A stretch of DNA of 5,233 nt from Planctomycetota bacterium (GTDB lineage: Bacteria > Planctomycetota > B15-G4): assembly GCA_003644265.1 (NCBI GenBank), contig QNBX01000247.1, forward strand, positions 1-5,233. The letters run 5' to 3'. This document shows, piece by piece, positions 1 to 5,233 of this stretch. Every line of letters begins with the position of its first letter. The stretch's first letter is position 1. The notes beneath the pieces are model-generated. The model saw only the letters and a list, made by a program, of their open reading frames with translations. It searched no databases and was not told the origin of the DNA. The translations under genes and the position numbers were made by a program.

Positions 1-176
1 GCAAAGCCCTTGGCGAACTGCGTCTTGCCGGCACCCAGGGGCCCCACCAGCGCGAGTCGATCGCCCGGCTGGGCGACTGGGGCAAGGGCGGCGGCGAACG
101 CGCGTGTCCCCTCGGTGGAGCTCGTGCTCACACGCAGGGACACTACGGGTTGGTGCTCGGGATCGGCCATCGTCAT
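1..176 (-). CDS. tsaE: TsaE (YjeE-family) ATPase of tRNA t6A synthesis, N-terminal part, cut by the left edge
   Basis: TsaE is the P-loop ATPase that works with TsaB and TsaD in the cytoplasm to transfer the threonylcarbamoyl group to A37 of ANN-decoding tRNAs. Only the first 58 complete codons are in the window. The sequence shows the family's typical start: a short lead, a T/S-rich strand (residues 16-24, VSTSSTEGT), a helix, then PGDRLALVG leading into the Walker A motif GPLGAGKT at residues 45-52 (bases 21-44), followed by QFAKGF. The family usually has GDLGAGKT or GELGAGKT, so the Pro after the first Gly is a small variation. Walker B and the C-terminus lie beyond base 1. The start is the first ATG of ATGACGATG; the second, at base 170, is possible. 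Only a weak AGG lies 10 nt upstream. It begins 11 nt after the preceding stop, so it is probably cotranscribed. tsaB and tsaD genes often follow tsaE, but that cannot be seen here. Confidence 0.9.
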   Translation of the reverse strand, partial: MTMADPEHQPVVSLRVSTSSTEGTRAFAAALAPVAQPGDRLALVGPLGAGKTQFAKGF

Positions 177-187
177 CGCGCAGAAGC

Positions 188-1234
188 CTAGCCGAGCCGC
201 TCCAGGGCAGTCAGCGGGACGCAGTGGCGCTCAGGCGTGCCGTCCTCGCCGAGCAGCTCGACGAAGCCCCCCGGGGCATACGTACCACCAGGCCAACGTC
301 GCGGTCCGGATAGCCCCACCAGGTGACCCTCGTGGTCACGATGCTCCCCGCTGACGACGCGGACCGTGCCTGCCGGACGGGACGCGGCCCCGAGAAGCGG
401 GGCCGGATCGCCGTCGATGATGAGTGTGCGCGAGTCGGCGAGTATGCCGGCGCTGCGACCCTCTGCGGCCACGAGCAGGTCCCACTGATGCTGCGGGATG
501 GGCACACGACCGTAGCCGCCGAGGGCCAGCAGCCCGAACGGTGCCGCGGCACGCAGGGCCGCCTGCTGGCGCGCCACCGAGGAGACCAGGCGACGCAAGT
601 CACGGCTGGCGACACCGCCGGAGATGACCGCGGCGACACCGATGGCACGGGCGCGCGACATGGCCTCGGTGTCGACGCGAGCACCGACCACGAGGATGGC
701 ACCGGAGGCGGTGACGTCGATGCTGGACGTCTGGATCTCCGCGTCGGGGCCGTCGACCGCGATGACGATACGACCCGACGAGGGCCGACCCCAGCCCACC
801 TGGGCATCGATGGCAAGACCCTCTGCCCGCATATCGACACGGCTGGGCGTGACGGCTTCGATGATGCCGGTCGCTGGCGCGTCCACCGTGACGTCGCCAC
901 TGCCCGCGACGAGGCGCGTGATGCCATCACGTCCGTGCTCGCAGACACGGGTACGGTACGTGGCGGCGACCGCCTTGCGGCCGCGGCGACCAGGCTGCGG
1001 CACCGGCACGTTGTCGAGGACATCGCCGGGACGCATACCGACGATGGCGGCACTGGTGGGGACCTCGATGGCCTCCTGGTCGCGGAAGTGCTGGATGATG
1101 GGCTGGCCCATCTCGACACGCTGGCCCGGTGCCACGAGGGGTCGGTCGGCGAGGTGTAGCGCGAAGCGCAGCAACCGGCCCGCCTCGGGACGTGACGCAG
1201 GAATGACGAAGCGACCGGGATCGTGCCGGGTCAT
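188..1234 (-). CDS. Uncharacterised protein with barrel-sandwich-like segments and a C-terminal KOW-like domain, partner of the MutL-like gene
   Basis: A complete 348-residue protein of unknown function. What can be seen: residues 31-75 (RPLVAPGQRVEMGQPII onward) read like the beta-hairpin of biotinyl/lipoyl or RnfC-type barrel-sandwich folds. Residues 112-160 hold a second beta-rich stretch, including VDAPATGIIEAV, with spacing typical of 'contains a P-x-x-G-x-(I/V)' sandwich hairpins. Residues 178-220 (AILVVGARVDTEAMSRARAIG, then VAAVISGG) look like a Rossmann-like alpha/beta unit. Residues 288-345 (AGTVRVVSGEHRDHEGHLVGL, ending ...VPLTALERL) look like a KOW/SH3-like barrel. There is no signal peptide or membrane segment. 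Its ATG overlaps the stop of the MutL-like gene as ATGA, with a weak G-rich stretch (GGGTGGG) about 9 nt upstream, which implies translational coupling. From memory, similar proteins accompany MutL-like genes in Chloroflexota; I cannot confirm this here. A physical or functional link with the MutL-like protein is inference. Confidence 0.85.
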   Translation of the reverse strand: MTRHDPGRFVIPASRPEAGRLLRFALHLADRPLVAPGQRVEMGQPIIQHFRDQEAIEVPTSAAIVGMRPGDVLDNVPVPQPGRRGRKAVAATYRTRVCEHGRDGITRLVAGSGDVTVDAPATGIIEAVTPSRVDMRAEGLAIDAQVGWGRPSSGRIVIAVDGPDAEIQTSSIDVTASGAILVVGARVDTEAMSRARAIGVAAVISGGVASRDLRRLVSSVARQQAALRAAAPFGLLALGGYGRVPIPQHQWDLLVAAEGRSAGILADSRTLIIDGDPAPLLGAASRPAGTVRVVSGEHRDHEGHLVGLSGPRRWPGGTYAPGGFVELLGEDGTPERHCVPLTALERLG

Positions 1235-2853
1235 CGGTCGCTGCCCACCCAGACGGGCGCCTCCCAGGCCTCGAGCGCGGAGCGTCGTTGCTCAGCACCG
1301 GTGGGCAGGTCGAGGGGGATGCTGCGGGTGTCGATGAGCAGCCCGCCGAGTCCGCCGCGCACATCCAGGCTGAGGCGGCGCCCCTGCACTCCGAGGACGG
1401 GGCTATCACCGGGGTCGATGTCGAGGCGGGCAGTCATGCCCGGAGGCAGATCGATGAGACGCAGGATCCCGGGCTCCAGGCGCAAATGCTCCTCGCCGAG
1501 GGCACTGCTGATGTGCATCGTGCCGAACACGGGTTCTTTCCTGCCTCTCTTGCCCAGTGATCCGGTGAGTAGGGCGCTGCCGAGCGGCAGCAGGCAATCG
1601 TCCATCAGGTCGGCCAGCAGACGGCGCCGATCACTCTCGATCGGCAGCGCCCCCAAGGGTGCGAGGACGCCGGCGTGGTCGTGCAGGATACTCACCGCTC
1701 CGGTGCGGCGGATGCCCTCGATAGCGGCCAGGGCAGCGGCGGCGGGGGGCAGCGCGGCAAAGGCGCCACCACTGAGCACCAGCACATCGGCAGCGTCGGA
1801 GCCGTCTTCAGCCGCGCTCGACGTCCAGATGCCCTCGAGCCGCTCCAGGGCGGCGCGCAGGGCGGCCAGCCGCAGGTGCACACCATCGCCATCGGTGGCG
1901 ATCCACGGGTGCAGCACCAGCTCGCGCAGCCCATCCTGGCGCACAGCCGGGTCGCCGGGGAGCGTGCACCAGCGCAGCACCGCGTCGCCGGCTTCCTCGT
2001 CTTCGAGCAGGCTGGAGGGCAGCAGACCGGCTGCGGCGATGGCGGCGTGGCTTGACTCACCTTCAGCTCCGGCCAACGTTCGTGAGCCGGCAGCGACACC
2101 GATCTCGATGCCGTCGACGCGGTTGCCCAGCATCCCTGCCAGCGACGCGATCGAGGTACGCAGGGCAGTGCGGCCGTCCGTCGCGGCAGGCTCATCACGA
2201 CCGGCAAGGTGTACGCCCATCTGCTGCGCCGCTCCGCGCAGCATCGACTCCGCAGTCAGCGGGACCGGGTCGGGCGCAGGCAGCGAGAAGAGGCGGCCGT
2301 CGGGGATGCCCTCGGGGCGCTCGGCGAAGGGACCGCAGGCGATAACGGCGAGGTCATCGCGGTAGCGCGCCAGTGCGCCGGTGCGCGGCCACAACCGGCG
2401 GGCAGCCTCGAGCTCGGCCTCCTCGACCCCGTCGCGGCCGCCCACGATGACGGCGTCGACCTGCGGATCAAGGCAGGCCTCGCCGAAAGCGATGAGGTCG
2501 GGATCAGGTTCGAAGAACCGCGCCACCACCGACCAACCGCCACCGACGAAGGCGCGCTCCAACAGCTCGCCCGTCTCGCTCGACGCGGCCACCAGCACGG
2601 CTCGCGGCGGGCGGCCGGTGTGAACCTCAAGTCGGGACCACTCGCGCCAGCCCTCCATCGAACCAGCCACCGAAGCATCGGTACGCGCCACCCGCCATGC
2701 CAGGTCTTCAAGGATGGACTCGGGATCGAGAGCAGAGGGTGCGGAGGCCGCGGCAAGCATGCGGTAGCGGCCATCCACCGGCGCGATGAGCGCCGCCGTG
2801 GTGCCGACCGTGCCGCGGTCGAGCGTGAAGAAGGCAGCAGTATCCTGGGTCAC
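1231..2853 (-). CDS. GlmL/MutL-like ASKHA-superfamily protein (glutamate mutase L family), function uncertain
   Basis: A complete 540-residue protein resembling the 'glutamate mutase L' (MutL/GlmL) family of ASKHA-fold proteins, which are linked to adenosylcobalamin-dependent aminomutases, probably as repair chaperones. It is unrelated to mismatch-repair MutL. In order: a divergent phosphate-1 loop (residues 11-23, LDRGTVGTTAALI) followed by VDGRYRMLA; a segment ending in DAVIVGGRDGVEEAELEAARRL (133-153), where the family has its 'D-x-(I/V)-(I/V/L)-x-(G)-G-x-(D)-G' block; a degenerate phosphate-2 region (247-258); an adenosine-type motif VLVLSGGAFAALPP (357-370); and a C-terminal block (461-525) with IDLPPGMTARLDI and GGLGGLLIDTRSIPL, where the family has 'PLPPG...' and 'GLIIDARGRPL'. 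The start is GTG; an in-frame stop lies nine codons upstream, no other usual start intervenes, and no Shine-Dalgarno is visible. The downstream gene overlaps by ATGA. No mutase is nearby, so a B12 role is not supported by context. Confidence 0.82.
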   Translation of the reverse strand: MTQDTAAFFTLDRGTVGTTAALIAPVDGRYRMLAAASAPSALDPESILEDLAWRVARTDASVAGSMEGWREWSRLEVHTGRPPRAVLVAASSETGELLERAFVGGGWSVVARFFEPDPDLIAFGEACLDPQVDAVIVGGRDGVEEAELEAARRLWPRTGALARYRDDLAVIACGPFAERPEGIPDGRLFSLPAPDPVPLTAESMLRGAAQQMGVHLAGRDEPAATDGRTALRTSIASLAGMLGNRVDGIEIGVAAGSRTLAGAEGESSHAAIAAAGLLPSSLLEDEEAGDAVLRWCTLPGDPAVRQDGLRELVLHPWIATDGDGVHLRLAALRAALERLEGIWTSSAAEDGSDAADVLVLSGGAFAALPPAAAALAAIEGIRRTGAVSILHDHAGVLAPLGALPIESDRRRLLADLMDDCLLPLGSALLTGSLGKRGRKEPVFGTMHISSALGEEHLRLEPGILRLIDLPPGMTARLDIDPGDSPVLGVQGRRLSLDVRGGLGGLLIDTRSIPLDLPTGAEQRRSALEAWEAPVWVGSDR

Positions 2854-2893
2854 GCGACAGATGGTAGCCGGGCGCAGCTATTCGGGGAGCGGA
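2854..2893 (-). other. 40 nt gap with a small hairpin before a leaderless-looking GTG start
   Basis: The gap between the small acidic gene and the MutL-like gene has no recognisable Shine-Dalgarno. Bases 2880-2865, read on the minus strand, can fold as TAGCTG / CGGCTA around a CGCC loop (six pairs, one of them G-U), ending 11 nt before the GTG. There is no T-run, so it is not a terminator. It may be chance, or it may affect initiation. Confidence 0.3.
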
Positions 2894-3211
2894 TCAGGCG
2901 TCCAGACCGGCCTCGGCGTCGAGTTCCTCGAGGCGGTCGATGAGACGCTCGATGCCATCGTCATCGGCGAGCAGGCTACGAGCGCCGGGGTCGTCGCCAC
3001 CGAAGATGCCGCGGATGACCGGATCGAAGAAGAGCATGCCCAGCCCGTCGAGCGAACCAGCTCCACGGTTGGCCTCCAGGAACAAGACGGCAGGAATGGT
3101 CGCGCCGCGGATCTGGATCTCCCGAGCCACGGCCTCGACGTCGTCGCCATCGAAGATGCCGAAGTCGCGAGATTCGGTCAGTTGCTCAGTCATTGCGGGT
3201 GGTCGTAGCAA
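2894..3211 (-). CDS. Small acidic lysine-free hypothetical protein
   Basis: I do not recognise a named family. From the internal ATG at base 3193 the protein is 99 residues; from the TTG at 3211 it is 105. I chose the TTG because AGAGGGGAGA ends 6-7 nt upstream of it, whereas the ATG has no ribosome-binding site in range. Counting from the ATG, the protein has 14 Asp, 9 Glu, 8 Arg and no Lys, a net charge near -15. An acidic N-terminus is followed by a hydrophobic core, IPAVLFLEANRGAGSLDGLG (33-52), continuing as MLFFDPVIRGIFGG (53-66). The C-terminus (80-95, GIERLIDRLEELDAEA) is predicted helical and possibly coiled. The core is too short and charged for a confident membrane span. From memory, small Chloroflexota proteins share a pattern like 'LFLE...FF-P...F' ending in a helix of this type; this is unverified. 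It precedes the MutL-like gene by 40 nt on the same strand and is probably in the same operon. Confidence 0.72.
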   Translation of the reverse strand: MLRPPAMTEQLTESRDFGIFDGDDVEAVAREIQIRGATIPAVLFLEANRGAGSLDGLGMLFFDPVIRGIFGGDDPGARSLLADDDGIERLIDRLEELDAEAGLDA

Positions 3212-3217
3212 ACCCGT

Positions 3218-3227
3218 TCTCCCCTCT
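3218..3227 (-). promoter_or_regulatory. Strong Shine-Dalgarno favouring a TTG start for the small acidic gene
   Basis: On the minus strand these bases read AGAGGGGAGA. The GGAG core (3222-3219) is 7 nt from the TTG at 3211-3209, which is ideal spacing. The ATG at 3193 would be about 25 nt away, which is too far. This is the best ribosome-binding site in the window and is the reason for placing the start at 3211. Confidence 0.55.
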
Positions 3228-3229
3228 TT

Positions 3230-3307
3230 CAGACATGCTGAACCGGCACGGCTGCGGGATCGGGCCCCTCTCTGCCCGGGTCCTCGCGACCGGTCACGAC
3301 ATGTCTG
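3230..3307. repeat. Inverted repeats in the alr-downstream intergenic region
   Basis: A perfect 8-bp inverted repeat, CAGACATG at 3230-3237 and CATGTCTG at 3300-3307, is separated by 62 nt. A second pair, ACCGGCAC at 3242-3249 and GTGCCGGT at 3313-3320, interleaves with it, so both stems could not form as a simple nested hairpin. An 8-bp palindrome GACCGGTC lies at about 3289-3296. None is followed by a T-run on the minus strand, so no intrinsic terminator is called. I see no convincing -35/-10 pair. This region could hold an internal promoter, a regulator site or a Rho-dependent end, but the repeats may be chance in G+C-rich DNA. Confidence 0.35.
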
Positions 3308-3324
3308 CGCCGGTGCCGGTGATG

Positions 3325-4503
3325 TCACTCGCTCTGGGCGGTACCGGCTTTCGGATAGTACACCCGGCCTACTCTTTGGGCCATGCTCGCGAGCGCCTCC
3401 CACGCGATCGTGTTGCGCCGACGCGCCAGTTCCCCGGCAGTGACCGAAGCGGAGCCCTGGCGGCCCAGCAGGACGAACTCCTCAGCGTAGTCAAGACCGG
3501 GCAGATCGGTCACGTCGACGGTCACGGCATCCATGGAGACACGCCCGACAAGGGGGACTCGCCGACCCCTCGCGAGGGCCACCGCCCCAGGCTGTGAGCC
3601 ACGCAGATAGCCGTCTCCGTAGCCGACCGGCAGGACCGCGATGCGTGACGGCCTGTCGGCGCGCCAGGTACCGCCGTAGCCGACGGTGCCGCCGGCGGGC
3701 ACGTCACTGAACGCAACGGCACGCGCCTTCAATGACATCGCGGGGCGCAACCGGGAGGCGGCCTCGACGGCGTCCGGTGCGATGGGCAGATCGCTGTCGA
3801 GCACGCCGTAGACGGCGATCCCCGGGCGCACCAAGTCGAGCGATGGTTCGTCGTGGGTGAAGATGCCACCCGAGGCGGCGATGTGGCGTGGCGGGATGGG
3901 CAAGCCGGCTTCGCGCAGCGCTGCCACCGCGACCTCGAAGCGAAGGATCTGCGCGTCGGAGGAGGGTGGGTCCTCGGGACTGTGGAGGTGCGACCACAGC
4001 CCCGCCAGCTCGACATGCGGATCGGCGACAGCGGCAGCGACGACTTCGGCAACGGCCTCCGGAAGCAGCCCACCGCGGCCCATGCCGGTCTCGACGCCGA
4101 CGTGGACCCTGACGGGCGCGGCATCGGGTCGGGCGGCGTCATGGACAGCATCGCGGATGGCTTGCAGGTCGGCGGCGGACATCACCGCCAGTTCGACGTT
4201 TGCCACGACGGCAGCCGACGCGGCCGCAGCGGGCACCGGGTACAGCAGCAGGATGCGACCCTCGACGCGCGACCGCAACGCGATGGCCTCATCGAGCGTG
4301 GCCACACACAGGGCATCCGCTGCGGGTGCCAACGCCGGCCCGACACGCTCGACGCCGTGCCCATAGGCATCGGCCTTGACCACGGGCGCCACGGCCGCCG
4401 AGCCAACGACGGTGCGGATGACGCCGATGTTGTGGCGCATGGCGTCGAGGTCGATCTCGAGCCAGGCGGTGCGGTGCTGCGGCGGCACGAAGGTGACGGT
4501 CAT
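3325..4503 (-). CDS. alr: Alanine racemase (PLP-dependent, fold type III)
   Basis: Alr interconverts L- and D-alanine in the cytoplasm, supplying D-Ala for peptidoglycan. The 392-residue length is normal for the family. The N-terminal barrel begins with TAWLEIDLDAMRHNI (12-26). The PLP lysine is K43 in VVKADAYGHG. The TGMGR motif (139-143) keeps the Arg expected to contact the cofactor. GYGGTW holds the second catalytic residue, Y276. LPVGYGDGYLRG (291-302) and GRVSMDAVTVDVTDL (320-334) are the C-terminal beta-domain signatures that form the active-site entry and substrate pocket. The family's carbamylated lysine, a few residues before TGMxR (K129 in the Geobacillus enzyme), is Gly136 here, and the usual Asp before TGM is Glu. 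The ATG overlaps the nnrD stop as ATGA; a TGAGG lies about 10 nt upstream. Identity is clear. A dedicated catabolic racemase (DadX) is less likely given the nnrD/tsaE context. Confidence 0.97.
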   Translation of the reverse strand: MTVTFVPPQHRTAWLEIDLDAMRHNIGVIRTVVGSAAVAPVVKADAYGHGVERVGPALAPAADALCVATLDEAIALRSRVEGRILLLYPVPAAAASAAVVANVELAVMSAADLQAIRDAVHDAARPDAAPVRVHVGVETGMGRGGLLPEAVAEVVAAAVADPHVELAGLWSHLHSPEDPPSSDAQILRFEVAVAALREAGLPIPPRHIAASGGIFTHDEPSLDLVRPGIAVYGVLDSDLPIAPDAVEAASRLRPAMSLKARAVAFSDVPAGGTVGYGGTWRADRPSRIAVLPVGYGDGYLRGSQPGAVALARGRRVPLVGRVSMDAVTVDVTDLPGLDYAEEFVLLGRQGSASVTAGELARRRNTIAWEALASMAQRVGRVYYPKAGTAQSE

Positions 4504-5233
4504 GCGCGCCGAGCCTCACCGAGCGCGCGACGGACGCGCGGGATGGCGGGCAGTAGATCGGTCGCCATCAGGCCGGCATCGCCGAGGTCGGCGCTGACGT
4601 CCTCGCCGGCACGTGCGTGCAGGTACACGCCGAGAGCGGCAGCGTCGAACGGCGCCAACCCCTGGCCCACGAGCGAGACGATGATCCCGGCGAGGACGTC
4701 GCCGCTGCCGGCGGAGCCGAGCGCCGGGATCTCGAAGGGCGCGGTCACGACATGGCCGCCGGGGTCGGCGATAACGGTTCCGGCGCCCTTGAGTACGACG
4801 ACCGCAGACCAATCCCGGGCCGCTTCGGTGGCGGCGTGTCGTCGTGTGGCGTCGCCGTCATCCGACTCGCGGCCAAGACGGCTGAACTCACCCGGATGCG
4901 GCGTGACGATAAGCGGCCGACCGACGCGCGCCCACCAGCGGGGCACCTTCGAGAGTGCGTCCAGCGCACCGGCGTCGACGACTGCAGCTGCACCATCGGT
5001 CGCCAGCAGCATCTGCACCATCCGCGTCGTGCCGTGACCAGGCTTGAGCCCCGGGCCGAGCAGCAGCGCGTCTTGCGGCATCTCGGCGACGTCGGCGGCG
5101 GCCTCGAACGCGTCGACCTCGAATGGCTCCACCTCGGACAGGCCGCGCGTGATGAGCTCGGGCACACGCCCGGCGATGTGTGGCTGCAACGACGCCGGCA
5201 CGCACACGGTCACCAAGCCGCTCCCGGCACGCA
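4500..5233 (-). CDS. nnrD: ADP/ATP-dependent (S)-NAD(P)H-hydrate dehydratase, C-terminal part, cut by the right edge
   Basis: NnrD (YjeF C-terminal/CARKD domain) converts the damaged cofactor NAD(P)HX back to NAD(P)H at the cost of a nucleotide, as part of cytoplasmic metabolite repair. The reading frame is open to the window's right edge. The residues before base 5216 (RAGSGL, then VTVCVP) match the family's 'RAGAGLVTVAVP' block, so the true start lies outside the window, and a TTG at 5216 is not it. About 243 residues are visible. In order: LLLGPGLKPG, the DADxLN-like VVDAGALDAL, TPHPGEFSRL, VVLKGAGTVIADPGG, then GSAGSGDVLAGIIVSL with the likely catalytic Asp, and a C-terminal helix bundle ending in a GLMATDLLPAIP block. 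All are family landmarks. Whether an NnrE epimerase domain is fused at the N-terminus cannot be seen. The stop overlaps the alr start by ATGA, so the two genes are coupled. Confidence 0.93.
   Translation of the reverse strand, partial: RAGSGLVTVCVPASLQPHIAGRVPELITRGLSEVEPFEVDAFEAAADVAEMPQDALLLGPGLKPGHGTTRMVQMLLATDGAAAVVDAGALDALSKVPRWWARVGRPLIVTPHPGEFSRLGRESDDGDATRRHAATEAARDWSAVVVLKGAGTVIADPGGHVVTAPFEIPALGSAGSGDVLAGIIVSLVGQGLAPFDAAALGVYLHARAGEDVSADLGDAGLMATDLLPAIPRVRRALGEARRA

Noticed and set aside
323..1159. 278-codon open frame on the plus strand opposite the KOW-like gene
   Set aside because: The translation is dominated by Asp, Gly, Arg and Thr with no recognisable motif. The opposite strand has an ATGA-coupled gene with plausible domains.
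1223..2365. 380-codon open frame on the plus strand opposite the MutL-like gene
   Set aside because: The translation is a low-complexity Ser/Arg/Pro/Ala shadow, and the minus-strand frame carries family-like blocks.
1231..2853. Reading the MutL-like gene as DNA mismatch-repair MutL
   Set aside because: It shares only the name. No GHKL ATPase motifs (such as N-box or DNGxG) are present, and the layout matches the glutamate-mutase-associated ASKHA family.
2209..2943. 244-codon open frame on the plus strand
   Set aside because: It is a shadow of the MutL-like gene and shows no motif.
3261..3278. GC hairpin CGGGC/GCCCG with an 8-nt loop after alr as an intrinsic terminator
   Set aside because: The stem is only five pairs and no T-run follows on the minus strand.
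2894..3403. 169-residue version of the small acidic gene, starting inside alr
   Set aside because: It would overlap the conserved end of alr by about 79 nt. Its first 64 or so residues are Arg/Pro/Ser-rich and unlike the acidic remainder, and a strong ribosome-binding site points to a start at 3211.
3853..5037. 394-codon open frame on the plus strand opposite alr and nnrD
   Set aside because: It is antisense to two clearly identified genes, shows no family motif, and is typical of frames left open by G+C-rich codon use.
4500..5216. Taking TTG at 5216 as the true start of nnrD
   Set aside because: The frame stays open to the window edge, and the residues just upstream continue the conserved RAGxGLVTV block, so the gene is simply cut by the window.

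Overview
The window is G+C-rich bacterial DNA (roughly two thirds G+C by eye), densely packed. All six genes lie on the minus strand, so transcription runs from the right edge to the left edge. The encoded proteins are very rich in Ala and Arg and very poor in Lys. The gene content points to Chloroflexota as the likeliest source: a GlmL/MutL-type ASKHA protein followed by a barrel-sandwich/KOW-like protein, which I remember as a recurring pair in that phylum, set among nnrD, alr and tsaE. A high-G+C actinobacterial lineage is the main alternative. This is inference from remembered gene content, not from a marker gene.

Layout in the direction of transcription: (1) 5233-4500, the 3' part of nnrD (ADP/ATP-dependent NAD(P)H-hydrate dehydratase), with its 5' end outside the window. 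(2) 4503-3325, complete alr (alanine racemase), overlapping nnrD by an ATGA. (3) A 113-131 nt intergenic region with inverted repeats. (4) 3211-2894, a small, acidic, lysine-free protein of unknown function. (5) A 40 nt gap, then 2853-1231, a 540-residue GlmL/MutL-like protein starting at GTG. (6) 1234-188, a 348-residue unknown with a C-terminal KOW-like segment, overlapping the previous gene by an ATGA. (7) An 11 nt gap, then 176-1, the 5' part of tsaE (t6A-synthesis ATPase), cut by the left edge. No RNA gene, mobile element or CRISPR array is visible, and no stretch of more than 300 bases lacks a gene.

The outer genes are housekeeping: metabolite repair (NnrD), D-alanine for peptidoglycan (Alr) and tRNA t6A modification (TsaE). 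An order of nnrD/nnrE, alr, tsaE is common in bacteria. Three uncharacterised genes sit between alr and tsaE here. The tight coupling of the last two suggests they work together. The MutL-like protein belongs to a family named for its link to B12-dependent glutamate mutase, but no mutase is present in the window, and two of its nucleotide-binding motifs look degenerate. This trio is the most interesting part of the window.
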